A stretch of DNA of 64,000 nt, taken from NCBI RefSeq assembly GCF_037975245.1, contig NC_092573.1:22781265-22845264 (forward strand), given 5' to 3'. This document shows positions 26,814-38,051 of the stretch, in pieces (position 1 is the stretch's first letter; each line of letters opens with the position of its first letter). Position numbers and translations under genes: made by a program. This stretch comes from Apostichopus japonicus. Taxonomy: Eukaryota > Echinodermata > Holothuroidea > Aspidochirotida > Stichopodidae. The notes beneath the pieces are model-generated. The model saw only the letters and a list, made by a program, of their open reading frames with translations, made no database searches and was not told the origin of the DNA.

Positions 26814-27086
26814 GAAATATGAATATGCTAGAGTTATTAGAATATTGATAACTTTCCCATCCCTAAATAAAATTATTAAGCATTGGAATATGAATATGCC
26901 ACAGTTATTGGAGTATTGTTAACTTTCCCATCCCGTAAATGCAAGTATTAAGCATTGAAATATGAATATGCCACAGTTATTAGAATATTGATAACTTTCC
27001 ATCCCTAAATACAAGTATTAAGCATTGAAATATGTTTATGCTACAGTTATTGGGATATTGAAAACTTCCCATTGCCCCGTAAAATT
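26814..27086 (+). repeat. About 71-bp tandem repeat, four units
   Basis: Units start at GAAATATGAATATGC near 26814, 26885, 26957 and 27027, giving spacings of 71, 72 and 70 bp. Each contains CACAGTTATTRGAATATTG, then a segment like AACTTTCCCATCCC, then AAGTATTAAGCATT. The fourth unit is the most diverged. There is no continuous reading frame through it. Confidence 0.92.
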
Positions 27087-29350
27087 CCAGTATTTATCAA
27101 AATGCAAGGAATTACAAAACATGTTTCACTAAGTATATGTGCAACTATGACGTCACACCTCTTCGCTTTAGTATAAGCCAGTATCTCGATAACACAATCT
27201 ATGAATTGCGTGGAATGTCATCAAGATGCTTTGTAGTTGTTCTCCTTTAATTATTCAAAAATTTGTTTCCTCTGAACTACGGGTATCCTTTATAAAAGTT
27301 TGCTCTTTTTCAGTTTGTTGATAAATATGTCCAAACTTGAATATAGTGGACGTTGTCAAACAGGGACAAAAATTGTACAGGATTTTGGTTACTCTGTGTG
27401 TCGGCCATTATTGTATATCTTTACAGCATTGTTCAAGACATTAGCTGTGCAAACAATTCCTACTGGAGTTATTCCTCTTATTTATTCATTTTTGTTAAAT
27501 AATATGGTGTTCCTTTTAAGTGTTACTTTTGTTGGTAGCAGATTCAGAATGTCATGTACATGTCTCGCTGTACAAGTAACTATACTTTAGGCTATCAGAA
27601 CAATCAACTGTGTTGGAGCGATAAATTAATTACAGGCGGATTACCTCAGCAAATCTCTGACCCGTTTACTATACTTTCAATTAACGAATATATCCTCTTT
27701 TGTTCTATTGCATTGATACATTCGCCCTTTACATTTAACTACTTCAATTTTTTTACTCTTCATATTTGTATCCCAACGCTCAAACTATTCTTGTCGTGTT
27801 TTGGATAAAGAACAAAGTTTAAACAATAAATAATAAATTTCTTAGTATAGTAGTCGATTGCGGTTGCAATTTAACTTCTCTTGATGCGAACTAAAATAAA
27901 CTTGAGAACAAATGTAACAAAGTTATGGTCATTTGTATTCCTCTTGCTGTATCAATGTGAATTTAATTTACAAAACGGTAGCCTTTATCAAATAAGGAAG
28001 CTTTCACTTAGTATATTATGACTAAGTTGCACAGCGCGTATTGGGAAATATATTATGTTAGGATACATATAAAGGCTGAATGTTCACATCAGCAAACCTG
28101 TCAATATACCATGATCTTCTTTCAATATTCAATATTTGGTTAAAACTTGGATTCTAAATCAATATCACGAAATTCAAAGAACGAAATATGAACATTCTCA
28201 GTTTTTGCAGTTTGATCGGGTCAAAATTTCCTAACAAAGTTTCATGACATTGGATGGCATTATCCCAAATGAAGAACTTCCGTTTTAAGAAACGCGTTAT
28301 ATGACACCCTGTAATTATTAATATGTCCTTCATTTCTTGTTTTAAGTTAAAAATTAAACGTGAAATCGTCATGAAAATTCTTGCTAATTTATAGTCTCTT
28401 ATGTTTATGATCGCTGAATTATATATAAGCCACGTCATGCAGTGTTTATTATTTATTTGATAAATAAGGGCATGTACTTCTTTCGAGAAAAAAAACCCAG
28501 AAAATCGATTATGAAATGTAAACCCAAAAAGCGACTTCCCGTGAACTAAATTGATCAATAAGTCGGCAATACACGACTGTAACTAGACGATTCGGCATTG
28601 GGACTGAGTTTAGACGTAAAGATCAAGTCATATACAAAATATGAGGACACAATACCGTATATAGGCTATAGTAATTCGTGTACATTTAAATGCATTGGGA
28701 GAGAGGGGGGGGGGGGAGTTGCTCTGTCTAAGATAGGTTCTCAATAGGCGGCGCTGACCAGATCCGGCCCGCGAAGATTGCAATCTGATCACCTGGAAAT
28801 AAAATAAAAAAATTGGTCCACAAGGTTGGACCAAGGAAGTTCTCTTGTAGAACCTTCTTGGTTGGACTGATCGGTTTTGCGGATTCTTAAGACACTATAT
28901 TTTGAGAACCCTTTACGCCTACCCTACGCATTGCTAAACCTATAGTTACCGCGCGATTTTAATCTATCCAGCCGTTTGTTACAAGCAAAGCTTTGTTTTT
29001 TTCACTCTCAGCCTCGTTGAAAGTTATTTGAGAAATCCTGATCGAGGTCTTTGATTTTTGGTGAGAGACTTGTTTGCTTTCATATCTGACTAAACACCAT
29101 CAATTGATATATATATCTATTACTCCTCTTTTTTTATCTTAAATTCAGACAAATATTCGTCATCCAGCTCATACGACACTGAAAATGTAGAGCTGAACGT
29201 CACTGAATAGTTTCTGGGGTTTTTTTTTGTTGCAATTATTCGAAATCTAAAATATATCAATAGGTTTAATTCTTCAGCTGAAATCTGTCAAAAGTTTTAC
29301 AAAATGCAGTCCAAATTTAGATCTATTAGACGTGAATGATTTGAATGATT
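27087..29350. other. Non-coding stretch
   Basis: No gene recognised. The two overlapping frames at 27300-27590 and 27554-27808 and the 134-codon minus-strand frame at 28154-28558 are rich in Phe, Ile and Leu, as expected from translating AT-rich DNA, and show no domain. A G12 run lies at 28705-28716. Confidence 0.5.
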
Positions 29351-29386
29351 TGGCGCGCTTTTAGCGATGTGACACTAACCTCCGGT
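29351..29386 (+). repeat. Dispersed 36-bp repeat R1, copy 1
   Basis: Starts TGGCGCGCTTTTAGCGATGT and ends GACACTAACCTCCGGT. It matches 34 of 36 positions of the copy at 31860-31895, in the same orientation. Both copies stand out as GC-rich islands in AT-rich surroundings. It could be the shared end of an otherwise lost element. Confidence 0.75.
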
Positions 29387-29401
29387 TTCCTTTGCGGTTA
29401 T

Positions 29402-29452
29402 CCTCTATATATATACCTATATATACACCTATATATATACCTATATATATAT
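29402..29452. repeat. (TA)n-based composite microsatellite
   Basis: Runs of TATATA separated by regularly spaced ACC, as in TATATATACCTATATATAC. It begins 15 bp after repeat R1. Confidence 0.85.
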
Positions 29453-31423
29453 ATCCCCATCATGTTATCCACCTCTGACCAAACGCCTCTTGGACGTCGA
29501 AATCCCTGATCCGACACGTTTTAAAATAATCATAAATGTTAGAGAATGGATATGTAGTAAACCTCCCATGGTTTCTGGTTAGGGCAGTTGTGGTCGTACG
29601 CTTTGAAATAAAAAATGTCATGAATTTCGTAGAACGATTAAACTTAAGTCAACTGCATAAGAGCTTGTTGCTTGTTTGTGTTCGCTTTCATCTGCTTCTT
29701 TGGATATTTCTTTTCGAGTTTTTATTGTATATTTTCTACACCTTCTTGTGGAAACATCTTGTCTTTAATTTTCATTCAGAATATAAATGTGTAATTTGCG
29801 AACAATTATACTTTGCGAGTTAGTGATTTGTTTTTTTTTGTGATCGGTAAATTCAGGCCTAAAACACATCCGTATAATTAGGCAAAATCTATTTTGGAAT
29901 TAGTGCAGTCACAACTCCAAAAATGAAAAAAAAAAAATTAACTTAGTTTTTTAATCGTAACAGCACAGTGGTAAAACGAAACAAAAAGAAAACGGGAGGA
30001 TATACCAAAAATAATACCTCTTGAAAGCTAAATTCAAAACTTCCTAAATTGAATTGAATATTAAACCATTGGTAGATGTATACTCAATATGCAGATAAAT
30101 ACGTATGTGTGATATTTAGTTTTTCTCGATATGAACCGAAATAACCTAACCAGTTTGTGGCCTGAGCCTATCACAATACACTCCTCTTCTTAAGCCTCTA
30201 TTGGCCTAAACATAACCAAACGAGATTGGTGAAATTAGGCCAGAAACCAGCATGAACTCTGCCTTACGAATTGTTCAAAATTTAAGTGGACTTAATTTGG
30301 CCATTATCAGATAACATAAGCCACAGTAATGGAGCAACAGTAGCCTAGCTGAGTGCACCGAGGGAACCCGACAGAGTGTGTTGGTAGGGGACCGCTGAGG
30401 CCCGGTAGAGATTGGGGAACGAACACTCGACCAAATATGTATAGCCATATGAAAAAACAAGAAGTATACCATGGCATGTCGATGACAAGGGTTATGGAAA
30501 CAATTCAATATATCATATTTTGTATAGTAAGTGGATCAATTAATCAAAACAAAAATATCAAACCCGATAATATATATTGTTCTAACAAAAACAGAACAGT
30601 GCAATGACTTTTCGTTAATGACTTGACATGGTGGTAATATAGAAAGCATTACCGCACGTGTGTATGTGAACTAATATATAAGGAAAAAACATACTTATTT
30701 TGATATTACTGGTACAAGATATTTGAATGTTGGTCATCTTTTTAATACATTATCATTCTCATCTTCCATTCATTCACTCATTCATTCACACAGTTATTTG
30801 ATCATTCGTTCACTTTTAATTTTTTGGTTCATTTGTTTATTCTTTAATTAAATTTTTCCTTCGATCTTCCGTTCATTAGTTCATTCCTTCCTTCATTCAT
30901 TAGTTTTACACATTATACATTGCATGACGAATTGACATACACTCATTTAAGTTTCCATCTTCTAAGATGCGGAATATAATATGAAAGAGCAATGCTTGTA
31001 GTAGCGAAATGATATATTTGTATTTAACGTACGGTGTTATAAACTAATAATAACAAAATCCAGTGTGGTAAAAAATCTTACAATATTAATTTTTATTGGT
31101 AAACAAATAAAAGTTACAAATAAACAACATCAAAAGGTCTCTAACAAACGGCAAGAATGGTGGGTTTCACACGATTTTCTCCTGCGTGTGACTCAGTTGC
31201 TACGGCAATCCGATCCGCAAAGAGAATATTCGGCGCAATATTACTATGTGGATGCCCATAGCAAAGAATTAATTCAAACACAACACAGGGACTTTGGTCA
31301 ACAAGTTAGCATTTCTCATCTTTCCTTTTCGTGATCAAAATATGTACCAGTACCAATTAAAGGCGAACATTAGTTACAGTAAGTATACTTCAATAAATAT
31401 ATTACACGTATACAACATACAGT
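29453..31423. other. Non-coding stretch with an ATTC-rich patch
   Basis: Holds a degenerate ATTC/ATTCATTC tract at about 30767-30902. The frame at 31065-31334 contains a charged, less AT-biased segment in its second half (about residues 30-85), but I recognise no domain and see no convincing splice sites. No gene is supported. Confidence 0.45.
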
Positions 31424-31770
31424 AAACAATACAATACAAGACAATGCAATACAAGACTATACAATGCAATGCAATACAAGACAATACAATACGATACAAA
31501 CAATACAATACCATACAATACAATACAAACAATACAAGACAATGTAATACAATACAACAGAACAGAACACAACACAACAAAACAGAAACATTCAAAACAA
31601 TACAATGCACTACAATACAATCCAAACAAAACAAACAATACAATACGATACAACACAATGCAATACAATACCATACCATACAATACAATACAATAAAATA
31701 CAATACAATACAAAACAATACAATACAATACAATAAAATACAATACAAACAATACAATACAGTATGCAAT
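31424..31770 (+). repeat. Degenerate (CAATA)n pentanucleotide array
   Basis: About 350 bp of CAATA units with scattered G and C substitutions and occasional unit-length slips. Several apparent reading frames on both strands (up to 160 codons) exist only because the pentamer avoids stops: plus frames read as poly-(QYNTI)-like and minus frames as poly-(CIVLY)-like. None is a gene. The same pentamer occurs in inverse orientation at 42881-43164. Confidence 0.95.
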
Positions 31771-31859
31771 AAGGATACAACAAACTATACAACAATAAGT
31801 GTACCTCGGATGCACCGTTTTACATGTGTGCAAGTTGAGTATCACACGGTATCTGTACT

Positions 31860-31895
31860 TGGCGCGCTTATCGCGATGTGACACTAACCTCCGGT
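31860..31895 (+). repeat. Dispersed 36-bp repeat R1, copy 2
   Basis: Starts TGGCGCGCTTATCGCGATGT and ends GACACTAACCTCCGGT. It differs from copy 1 at two adjacent-region positions only. It lies about 90 bp after the pentanucleotide array. Confidence 0.75.
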
Positions 31896-32475
31896 GCTAA
31901 GTTTTGCACTGAACAATTTCATTTGAGATTATTGTTACTGATAGTAAGAGTTTCGCCCAGTATTTAAAATTTTGACACCGTGCTATATACTCTACAAAAA
32001 CAAGGTTGAAATTTCTTAATCCTAGAAATATGGAGAAACTTTATCTTCTCGCTTTAGCTAACTTTAATACGTTGAAGATTGGAGTCAAAAACATTTTCTA
32101 ACATGGATCATATTTATTTCAATATTACTATTAGTAAATCAGGATATTATTACGGCTGTTATAGAGGCCCTAAATGTTGTCATTATTTTGAAAACACCAT
32201 GAATATCTAACATTCTCTAATATACGAATAGCTTATTAAACACCAGCCTTACAATTTGGAGAAATGGGTCGGTATCTTTGTGACTTGGTTGAGGGAACTA
32301 AACGAAAATTATTATTTTCGGAAGTCTTTTTCCCCAAATATACCGATAACCTGTCTGAACGTTTTGTTAAAAAAATCAGACAAACTATATCGGGCCGTTT
32401 TCTTTTTGCATAAGTTGTATTATGGCAACTGAAAATGAGCAAGGTTAGCTGGGTACAACAGTAACATCTGATAGC
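31896..32475. other. Non-coding stretch
   Basis: AT-rich sequence between repeat R1 and the telomere-like array. Nothing recognisable; a 101-codon minus-strand frame (32236-32541) runs into the array and is incidental. Confidence 0.5.
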
Positions 32476-32780
32476 GGCACCACATTTAGGGATAGGATTA
32501 GGCACCGCATTTAGGGATAGGGTTAGTGTTAGGCACCGCATTAAGGGATAGGGTTAGGGCTTGGCACCACATTTAGGGATAGGGTTAGGCACCGCATTTA
32601 GGGATAGGGTCAGGGTTAGGCACCGCATTTAGGGATAGGGTTAGTGTTAGGCACCGCATTTAGGGATAGGGTTAGGGTTAGGCACCACATTTGGGGTTAG
32701 GGTTAGGCACCGCATTTAGGGATAGGGTTAGGGTTAGGCACCACATTTGGGGATAGGGTTAGGGCTAGGCACCACATTTA
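32476..32780 (+). repeat. Telomere-like minisatellite, 25/31-bp units
   Basis: About eleven units, each with CACCGCATTTAGGG (or CACCACATTT) followed by ATAGGG and TTAGGG/TTAGGC hexamers. Measured from CACC to CACC, successive spacings are 25, 31, 31, 25, 31, 31, 31, 25, 31 and 31 bp. The two unit lengths differ by six bases, one TTAGGG-type hexamer. The G-rich strand is the plus strand. TTAGGG is the telomere repeat of most animals, so this may be an interstitial telomere-derived array mixed with a CACCGCAT spacer. Confidence 0.92.
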
Positions 32781-34634
32781 CATAAACAAAAGACGTAAGG
32801 TATGCATGTCAGGCCCTCGTAATATAATCTTCTGTTCTCTTATATTTGTAAATCATGCAAAAACGACAAAGGAATCTCATAATGTTACAGGGCTAAAATC
32901 ATAGGTATCAAATTGTTTCCTTTTAAAAACGTGAAGCTAAAAAGACAGCGAAATTCTCAACGTCGTATGTTTTGTTTTGCTATTGCTTAGTTATGGTTTA
33001 TGGTAAAGAGTTGTATTTAATAAATTGTCATCTACCTTGACGAAAAGTCTACGACAACAATCATAACAACACTCATACATTCTGATCATATAGTTCAATA
33101 AAAAATATGAAGTTAAAAATTATTTTGGATTGATTTCATCTCATGTACGATATCTTAGACAACCGATCCCAGTTTTCATGAAAATTAGAATTAAATTTAA
33201 AAAATAAAAACAACAAGTAAACTTGTAAACCATATTTAGTACATTAAGTACAAATAATGTTGCAGCCCGTATATTATACACACGTAATCATCTTCCTTGA
33301 ATTTTGTACACAGATGTTAGTGAATGATGGAAATATTTTGAAAGAATCGTGTTAGTTCCTATTAATGCGTCAATGAACGCCAGCTTTCTCGGTTTGGTCA
33401 TACATGCTTGAACCCTTAAAAACATCCCAATGATTAAATAAAATTGAAAGCCGAGATCCATTATTCAACCAATTATTTTCTAAAGTTCAAACAATTGAAA
33501 CTGTACAGTGATATAAATATCCATTTCTGCCAAAAACAATGGAAATCATAATAGTAGAAAATTTCATTTTTACCATTTGTCACTACTTTACAATATCAAT
33601 TCTGCACAATTAAATAACTGGAAATATATAATTCCAGTAAGACCGAGAACTTATTCATCCAAATAAATCCAGAGATTATGTTTACAAATTTCTTGCAAGA
33701 ATAAGACAAATTTAACCATTTTTTTCCTTCAAAATAGTCCCTAAATTTCCTCTTTTACCGACTGAATTCGGCAGGATGACAGGAAATATTCTCGACTTGG
33801 ACGGGTCTAGAACTAGAAGTAATTGTAACATGAGAATATTGTGAGGATACAGTGCGTTTTTCACTTTGCACGTCTTCTTTGCAACTTCCGTAAATATGCT
33901 TCTCCGCTGAACTTCAAGCGTCTTACATATTCTTTCTCCGCTATCATTCCGTTTCACTAGTTCCTTAATCTGTGTTTATATATCTTTGTATTTGTGGAAC
34001 GGCAAATAAGCAAATACGTTAAGTTAAATAAGTGTTATTTCGCAACAAATTGAAATGAAAATTGTCATAAATAAGGAATTATGAAAAAATATGTTCCTCA
34101 TCCCCTTCCCCCTCCCTCCTCCGTGCATGGTTATACCGCAGTCTCGATTGATTATATACTTTCAATATTTATATAACAAAATCCATATTCATCAATACAT
34201 ATCAGTATTTGTGTAACGGATTGCGTTCCAGTCTTTTCAATGTTTCGTTACAAAATAAGGTAACACTATGTCGATACATTAATGTTGTGGGACTTAGATA
34301 TGACTAAAATAATATGCACAAACTGTCAAAAGATATACACTATTCGAGCACAACTGAATATGCTGGTAAACGTATAGATTCATCGGTGGATTATATTATA
34401 TTAATTGCTTTGGGAATTCGGTTTTTCAAGTGTTATTTCAAGTTATAGAAAGTAGCGGACACTTCAACAATTCACAGCCTTGATTTAAATTCATTAAATA
34501 AACCTAACAACTAGAATTTATGGAATATAGAAAGATATGTACAAACTTGAAGAAACGTTCCTTTTATCGAGAAACTTAATAAAGAAAATTGTATATTTCA
34601 AATGTTATACAAACTATACCTGTATGTATGAATT
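32781..34634. other. Non-coding stretch
   Basis: No gene recognised; the longest frame (33712-33957, minus) has no recognisable domain. Confidence 0.5.
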
Positions 34635-34858
34635 TTAGGTTCTCATGCAAGCGGGAACTCGCGAAAAAGCCTCATTGGCTTATCAAAGCCGCAAGCTGAC
34701 CGAAGTCAGTCTCTTAAATAAATATTTAACGTCCATGATTATGAATTGTCAATTGTCAACAACTCTGTAACTGGACGACATACATTAATCTTGGAGTGAC
34801 TCGAACTCGGGACCTTATGATTGGAAGGTACCGGCGTTAACCACTGAACTAACACTCC
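34635..34858 (-). mobile_element. SINE family A, full copy with tRNA-like head (copy 2)
   Basis: Read on the minus strand, a 66-nt tRNA-like head (34858-34793) opens with GGAGTG and closes with the exact complement CACTCC. It contains an A-box-like TAGTTCAGTGG, an anticodon-arm-like ACCTTCCAATCATAAGGT and a B-box-like GAGTTCGAGTC. The CTTCCAA loop and general layout resemble tRNA-Gly(UCC). The T-arm 3' strand does not pair and the anticodon arm is one base too long, so this is not a functional tRNA gene. The body continues through GACTTCGGTCAGCTTGC to CGCGAGTTCCCGCTTGC. The body is shared with 20434-20539. Such elements are transcribed by RNA polymerase III and mobilised by LINE proteins. Confidence 0.85.
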
Positions 34859-34861
34859 TTT

Positions 34862-34932
34862 ATCATATTATATCTACTTCATTTTAAACTACTTCATTAT
34901 ATTATATCTACTACTTCATTATATTGTATCTG
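34862..34932. repeat. Short AT-rich tandem repeat
   Basis: Three diverged copies of ATTATATCTACTTCATT-like units directly beside the SINE head. Confidence 0.65.
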
Positions 34933-35838
34933 AAATATGCCCAGAATGTTAAGTTAAATTTGAGAACTCCTGTCTCCCGTCGAAAGTTCCCTTTTATATA
35001 TTTAAAGACTGAGGTGTTTTGACACTTTAGCAACAATTTGGTAACGCCACGGAGTCTTTATTTATTATTACAAATATAAATAAAACTTGCAAAGAACTGC
35101 CAATCATATATTCTTGTTTCTCTGTGATAGTATACGACATTAACTATAACTCCTATTTTGAAGCACACACAGCCTCGGCCCGTCTTAAAAGAATAAGAAA
35201 TAAATGGTTGCCAAAGTCGCCACCTTTAACTCCTCTGAGAACATACCATCGGTAATCAAAGATACTTTGACAAAGAGATTTGTTTTCTTTACGCAAGGCA
35301 CATTGGTTTATTTATTTTTATTTTGCCTATACTTATCATATTCGGGTCAATAGATTGTTTATTAATAACTATACACGACATATATATTCCCTTCCACAAA
35401 CATATACAACTGGGTTTTCTCAGATTACTTAATTTACTACTTTGCTCAATAAAACTTGATTGACAGCAGTTATGAAATGAAAACAACTTCAAAACAAATC
35501 TCGTATGTTGTTTTTGTTCTTTATTGGCGTCGATTCAAGCTCTTTGCAGACTGGCGTCATATACCTCCCACCCCCTCCCACCCTTACACCCCCCCCCCCG
35601 AACAGAAAACGGTGAAGACTTAATACTATGCTATGCTTTGCTATTATACTTTAAGATATTCAGTTAATAATATAGAAACTATAAAAAAGAAACTATAAAC
35701 TTAAGAACAAACAATATATTACATATGAAGGACCCTTTAAAGAAAGTGAATATTTTACAAACGCTAAAGACCTTACAGCAATTTGAAAAATGCCTACCTA
35801 TAAAATTAAAAGTACAATAATTAAACCCAATACACATA
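34933..35838. other. Non-coding stretch
   Basis: No gene recognised. A polycytosine-rich patch lies at about 35567-35601. Confidence 0.5.
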
Positions 35839-35938
35839 CATCCACATAGTCACTTTCACTAACTAAACCAAACACACCTACATCCACATAGTCACTCTCA
35901 CTAACTAAACCAAAGACACCTACATCCACATAGTCACA
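35839..35938 (+). repeat. 42-bp tandem repeat, about 2.4 units
   Basis: CATCCACATAGTCACT begins at 35839, 35881 and 35923, spaced exactly 42 bp. Units also contain CACTAACTAAACCAAA. Few differences separate the copies, so the duplication is fairly young. Confidence 0.93.
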
Positions 35939-36313
35939 TAGCATTCAAAAAAAATATGAACTTTAGAGAAGACCTTATGCCATATTAACATAAAATGTGA
36001 CCTAATTTGCACATAAGAATATGAACTTAATTTTATGACTTTTTGGGACTAACGAACGGCTAATTATGCATTTTTATGGGTGGGTGGGGTGGGGTGTCGA
36101 TGGGAAGAAATGGACAACCAGGAGAACAACGCAACACTCTTTACGACCTTATGTCGTCCAGGGGAGGTATCTAATGGTAACACGGATGTTGATTAATTTC
36201 AAAATGGTGCTTTATATTGCAAGTTTTGACACAACGTTAAAGAACTTTCTACTTGTTTAGCTGGTACCGCACATACAAGTTATATATTGTTGTAATATTT
36301 TTTATGCCAGTAG
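35939..36313. other. Non-coding stretch before the open frame at 36.3 kb
   Basis: AT-rich except for a GGGTGGGTGGGGTGGGG patch near 36076-36093. No gene recognised. Confidence 0.5.
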
Positions 36314-36643
36314 ATGGTGGGGTTGGGGGTTTGTAAGGATTACTGCGCCCCTGTGGAAGACACCAAACTTTATAGACTATATGTACAGGATATGGAAGCA
36401 AATTTACCTCAGCAAGGTCGATTACGGAGAAGTTGCATTAAACACGATGAAAAGCAGACAGATATTTTAGAAATGACCCAAAGACACAAATTATTAATGT
36501 TATCAAGTTATAGATATCGTCTTTCTTTTGATAGATTTCTAAACTTAAGTGTAGCCAAAAGCTCTCTATTAAATAGTAATATTTCTTCAAACTGTATTAC
36601 GCCCGGTGTAACTTGTTGTCGATTTTATTCAATGAACATATGA
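36314..36643 (+). CDS. Open frame of unknown status, 109 codons
   Basis: The frame is more balanced in amino-acid make-up than most in this window, with a charged middle section (about residues 25-65, rich in Arg, Lys, Glu and Asp). An acceptor-like pyrimidine run ending in ATGCCAG lies just upstream (about 36299-36311), and AATAAA occurs about 35 bp after the stop. I recognise no domain. It could be a terminal exon, a decayed element remnant or chance. The first reading is favoured only weakly by the flanking signals. Confidence 0.15.
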   Translation: MVGLGVCKDYCAPVEDTKLYRLYVQDMEANLPQQGRLRRSCIKHDEKQTDILEMTQRHKLLMLSSYRYRLSFDRFLNLSVAKSSLLNSNISSNCITPGVTCCRFYSMNI

Positions 36644-37613
36644 GACTGAAAAAAAATCTTAATATTCTTTTCTGTTTAATAAATGGTTACGTGTCCGAAA
36701 GATTGTTGCATCATATATAGAAATGAATTAAGTTAAAATACTTTTCTAAATAGTAATTGCATTACATTTACCCCCAAAAAATGGGAGATGTGTTTATTGC
36801 GATATTTTGAGACCTATTGAACTAGATATGAAATAAAACTTTAAAAGTTCGAAAGTAGATATCAGATCTAGACATGAGTCACATGAGTCTGTCAATATAA
36901 AAAATTAATATTCATATATGGCTATAGAGAAATTTATTCATGATGACGTTAGAAATTACATGAAAACCTTAAGGTCAACACAGAGTTTAACAAAAATATC
37001 AATCTCCGGGATTTAGAGAGGTTAGAATCATTTTGATTCATTACGAGAAAAAAAATAATCAATATTGTATGAATAGAGTGAGAGAGTAGTAAGACATGTG
37101 CCTATCAAAGTTTAATAATATCTGGAAGAAACATAATTAAAGATAAGCAGTACTGTCCTAAAATATGCTAGAAAGTAGCAAAAAACTGGTCACTCGATCA
37201 CCGTCAAATTTCAACCTGCAGCTTTTCAATGTCACCTTTCAAATGTGTTATTTATTAATTTGTCATATAATTTAATCATCGTCAAATTCCCTTAACTTCA
37301 TTGAAGGATCAGACAGAACGATATGCTTTCTTGTAGCATTAAAACAAGTGATACTAATAATATTAATGACTTTGAGAGTATTTGAATATTAATTAAAAAA
37401 GATAGTGTAAGGTGATGTACGGTATAAATGCAGAGGCTCTCTTACTATAATATTGCTACAATGAAAGTCAGTGTCAATTTTGATGTTCACGTTTTCTGTG
37501 GTAATATATGCATTGTTCTTTTTATGTATGATATAATTTTTTTAAATGTCATACATCACGACATTAATCATATAGCTACCTCCCAACCCCCCCTCCCACC
37601 CCCACCCCAAAAA
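36644..37613. other. Non-coding stretch
   Basis: AT-rich and stop-dense. A C-rich run (about 37582-37606) immediately precedes the LINE remnant. No gene recognised. Confidence 0.5.
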
Positions 37614-37860
37614 AATCATAATTGTAATTCAAATAAATTTCACGGACGTAACTTTAACTATAACTGTGATATTCATAACCATAACACACGTTTTTCTAAA
37701 CCTCTTCGTACCAATTTAAGTGCTATAGAAATTTTTCACCGCATTTTTATAACTACCGGTGTCAGTATGTGGAATTGTTTTGATAGTATGCTGCCAACAA
37801 ACTAAATTTTCGATTAAATCTAAATTGAAAATTCATTTACTTAGTGATTATTGTTTCTAG
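37614..37860 (+). pseudogene. LINE reverse transcriptase C-terminal remnant, frameshifted
   Basis: The reading frame contains NHNTRFSKPLRTNL, then an FHRIFITTGVSMWN segment. This matches the pattern common at the C-terminus of LINE ORF2 proteins: Asn-Thr-Arg, an Arg-Thr-Asn-Leu block, then Gly-x-x-x-Trp-Asn. After the stop at 37803-37805, the adjacent frame continues with FSIKSKLKIHLLSDY to a stop at 37858-37860, which is the expected lysine-rich closing helix. A single small indel therefore separates the two parts. It carries no catalytic residues (no Y/FxDD box) because only the tail of the protein survives. Non-functional. Confidence 0.6.
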
Positions 37861-38051
37861 GTAGTTTTTGACTTTTCATCTGTCATTGTTTCTTTGTTGT
37901 TTTGTTTTCTGTCATTATCCATTGGCTTTTTGTAAGAAGGGAACTGCTCGTAAAAGCTCTGCTTCTTCATTCCTCCACAACCACCATCTTGTAAAAAAAT
38001 GTTGTACTTTGGTATATTTCTTACTGTGGAAATAAACTCAAACTCAAAATA
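37614..38051 (+). mobile_element. Decayed LINE 3' end
   Basis: A 5'-truncated non-LTR retrotransposon end. A coding remnant (37614-37860) is followed by an untranslated stretch and ends in a short tail, AAATAAACTCAAACTCAAAA. Short microsatellite-like 3' tails of this sort are usual for non-LTR elements. It lies in the same orientation as the LINE at 43.3 kb, but the two peptides are not close copies. Confidence 0.6.

Noticed and set aside
28154-28558. 134-codon minus-strand frame
   Set aside because: Phe/Ile-rich as expected for AT-rich non-coding DNA; no recognisable domain.
31374-31884. Several open frames of up to 160 codons on both strands
   Set aside because: They exist because the CAATA pentamer contains no stop in most frames.
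34793-34858. Functional tRNA gene
   Set aside because: The T arm does not pair and the anticodon arm is off by one base. The sequence continues into a repeated body, so it is a SINE head.
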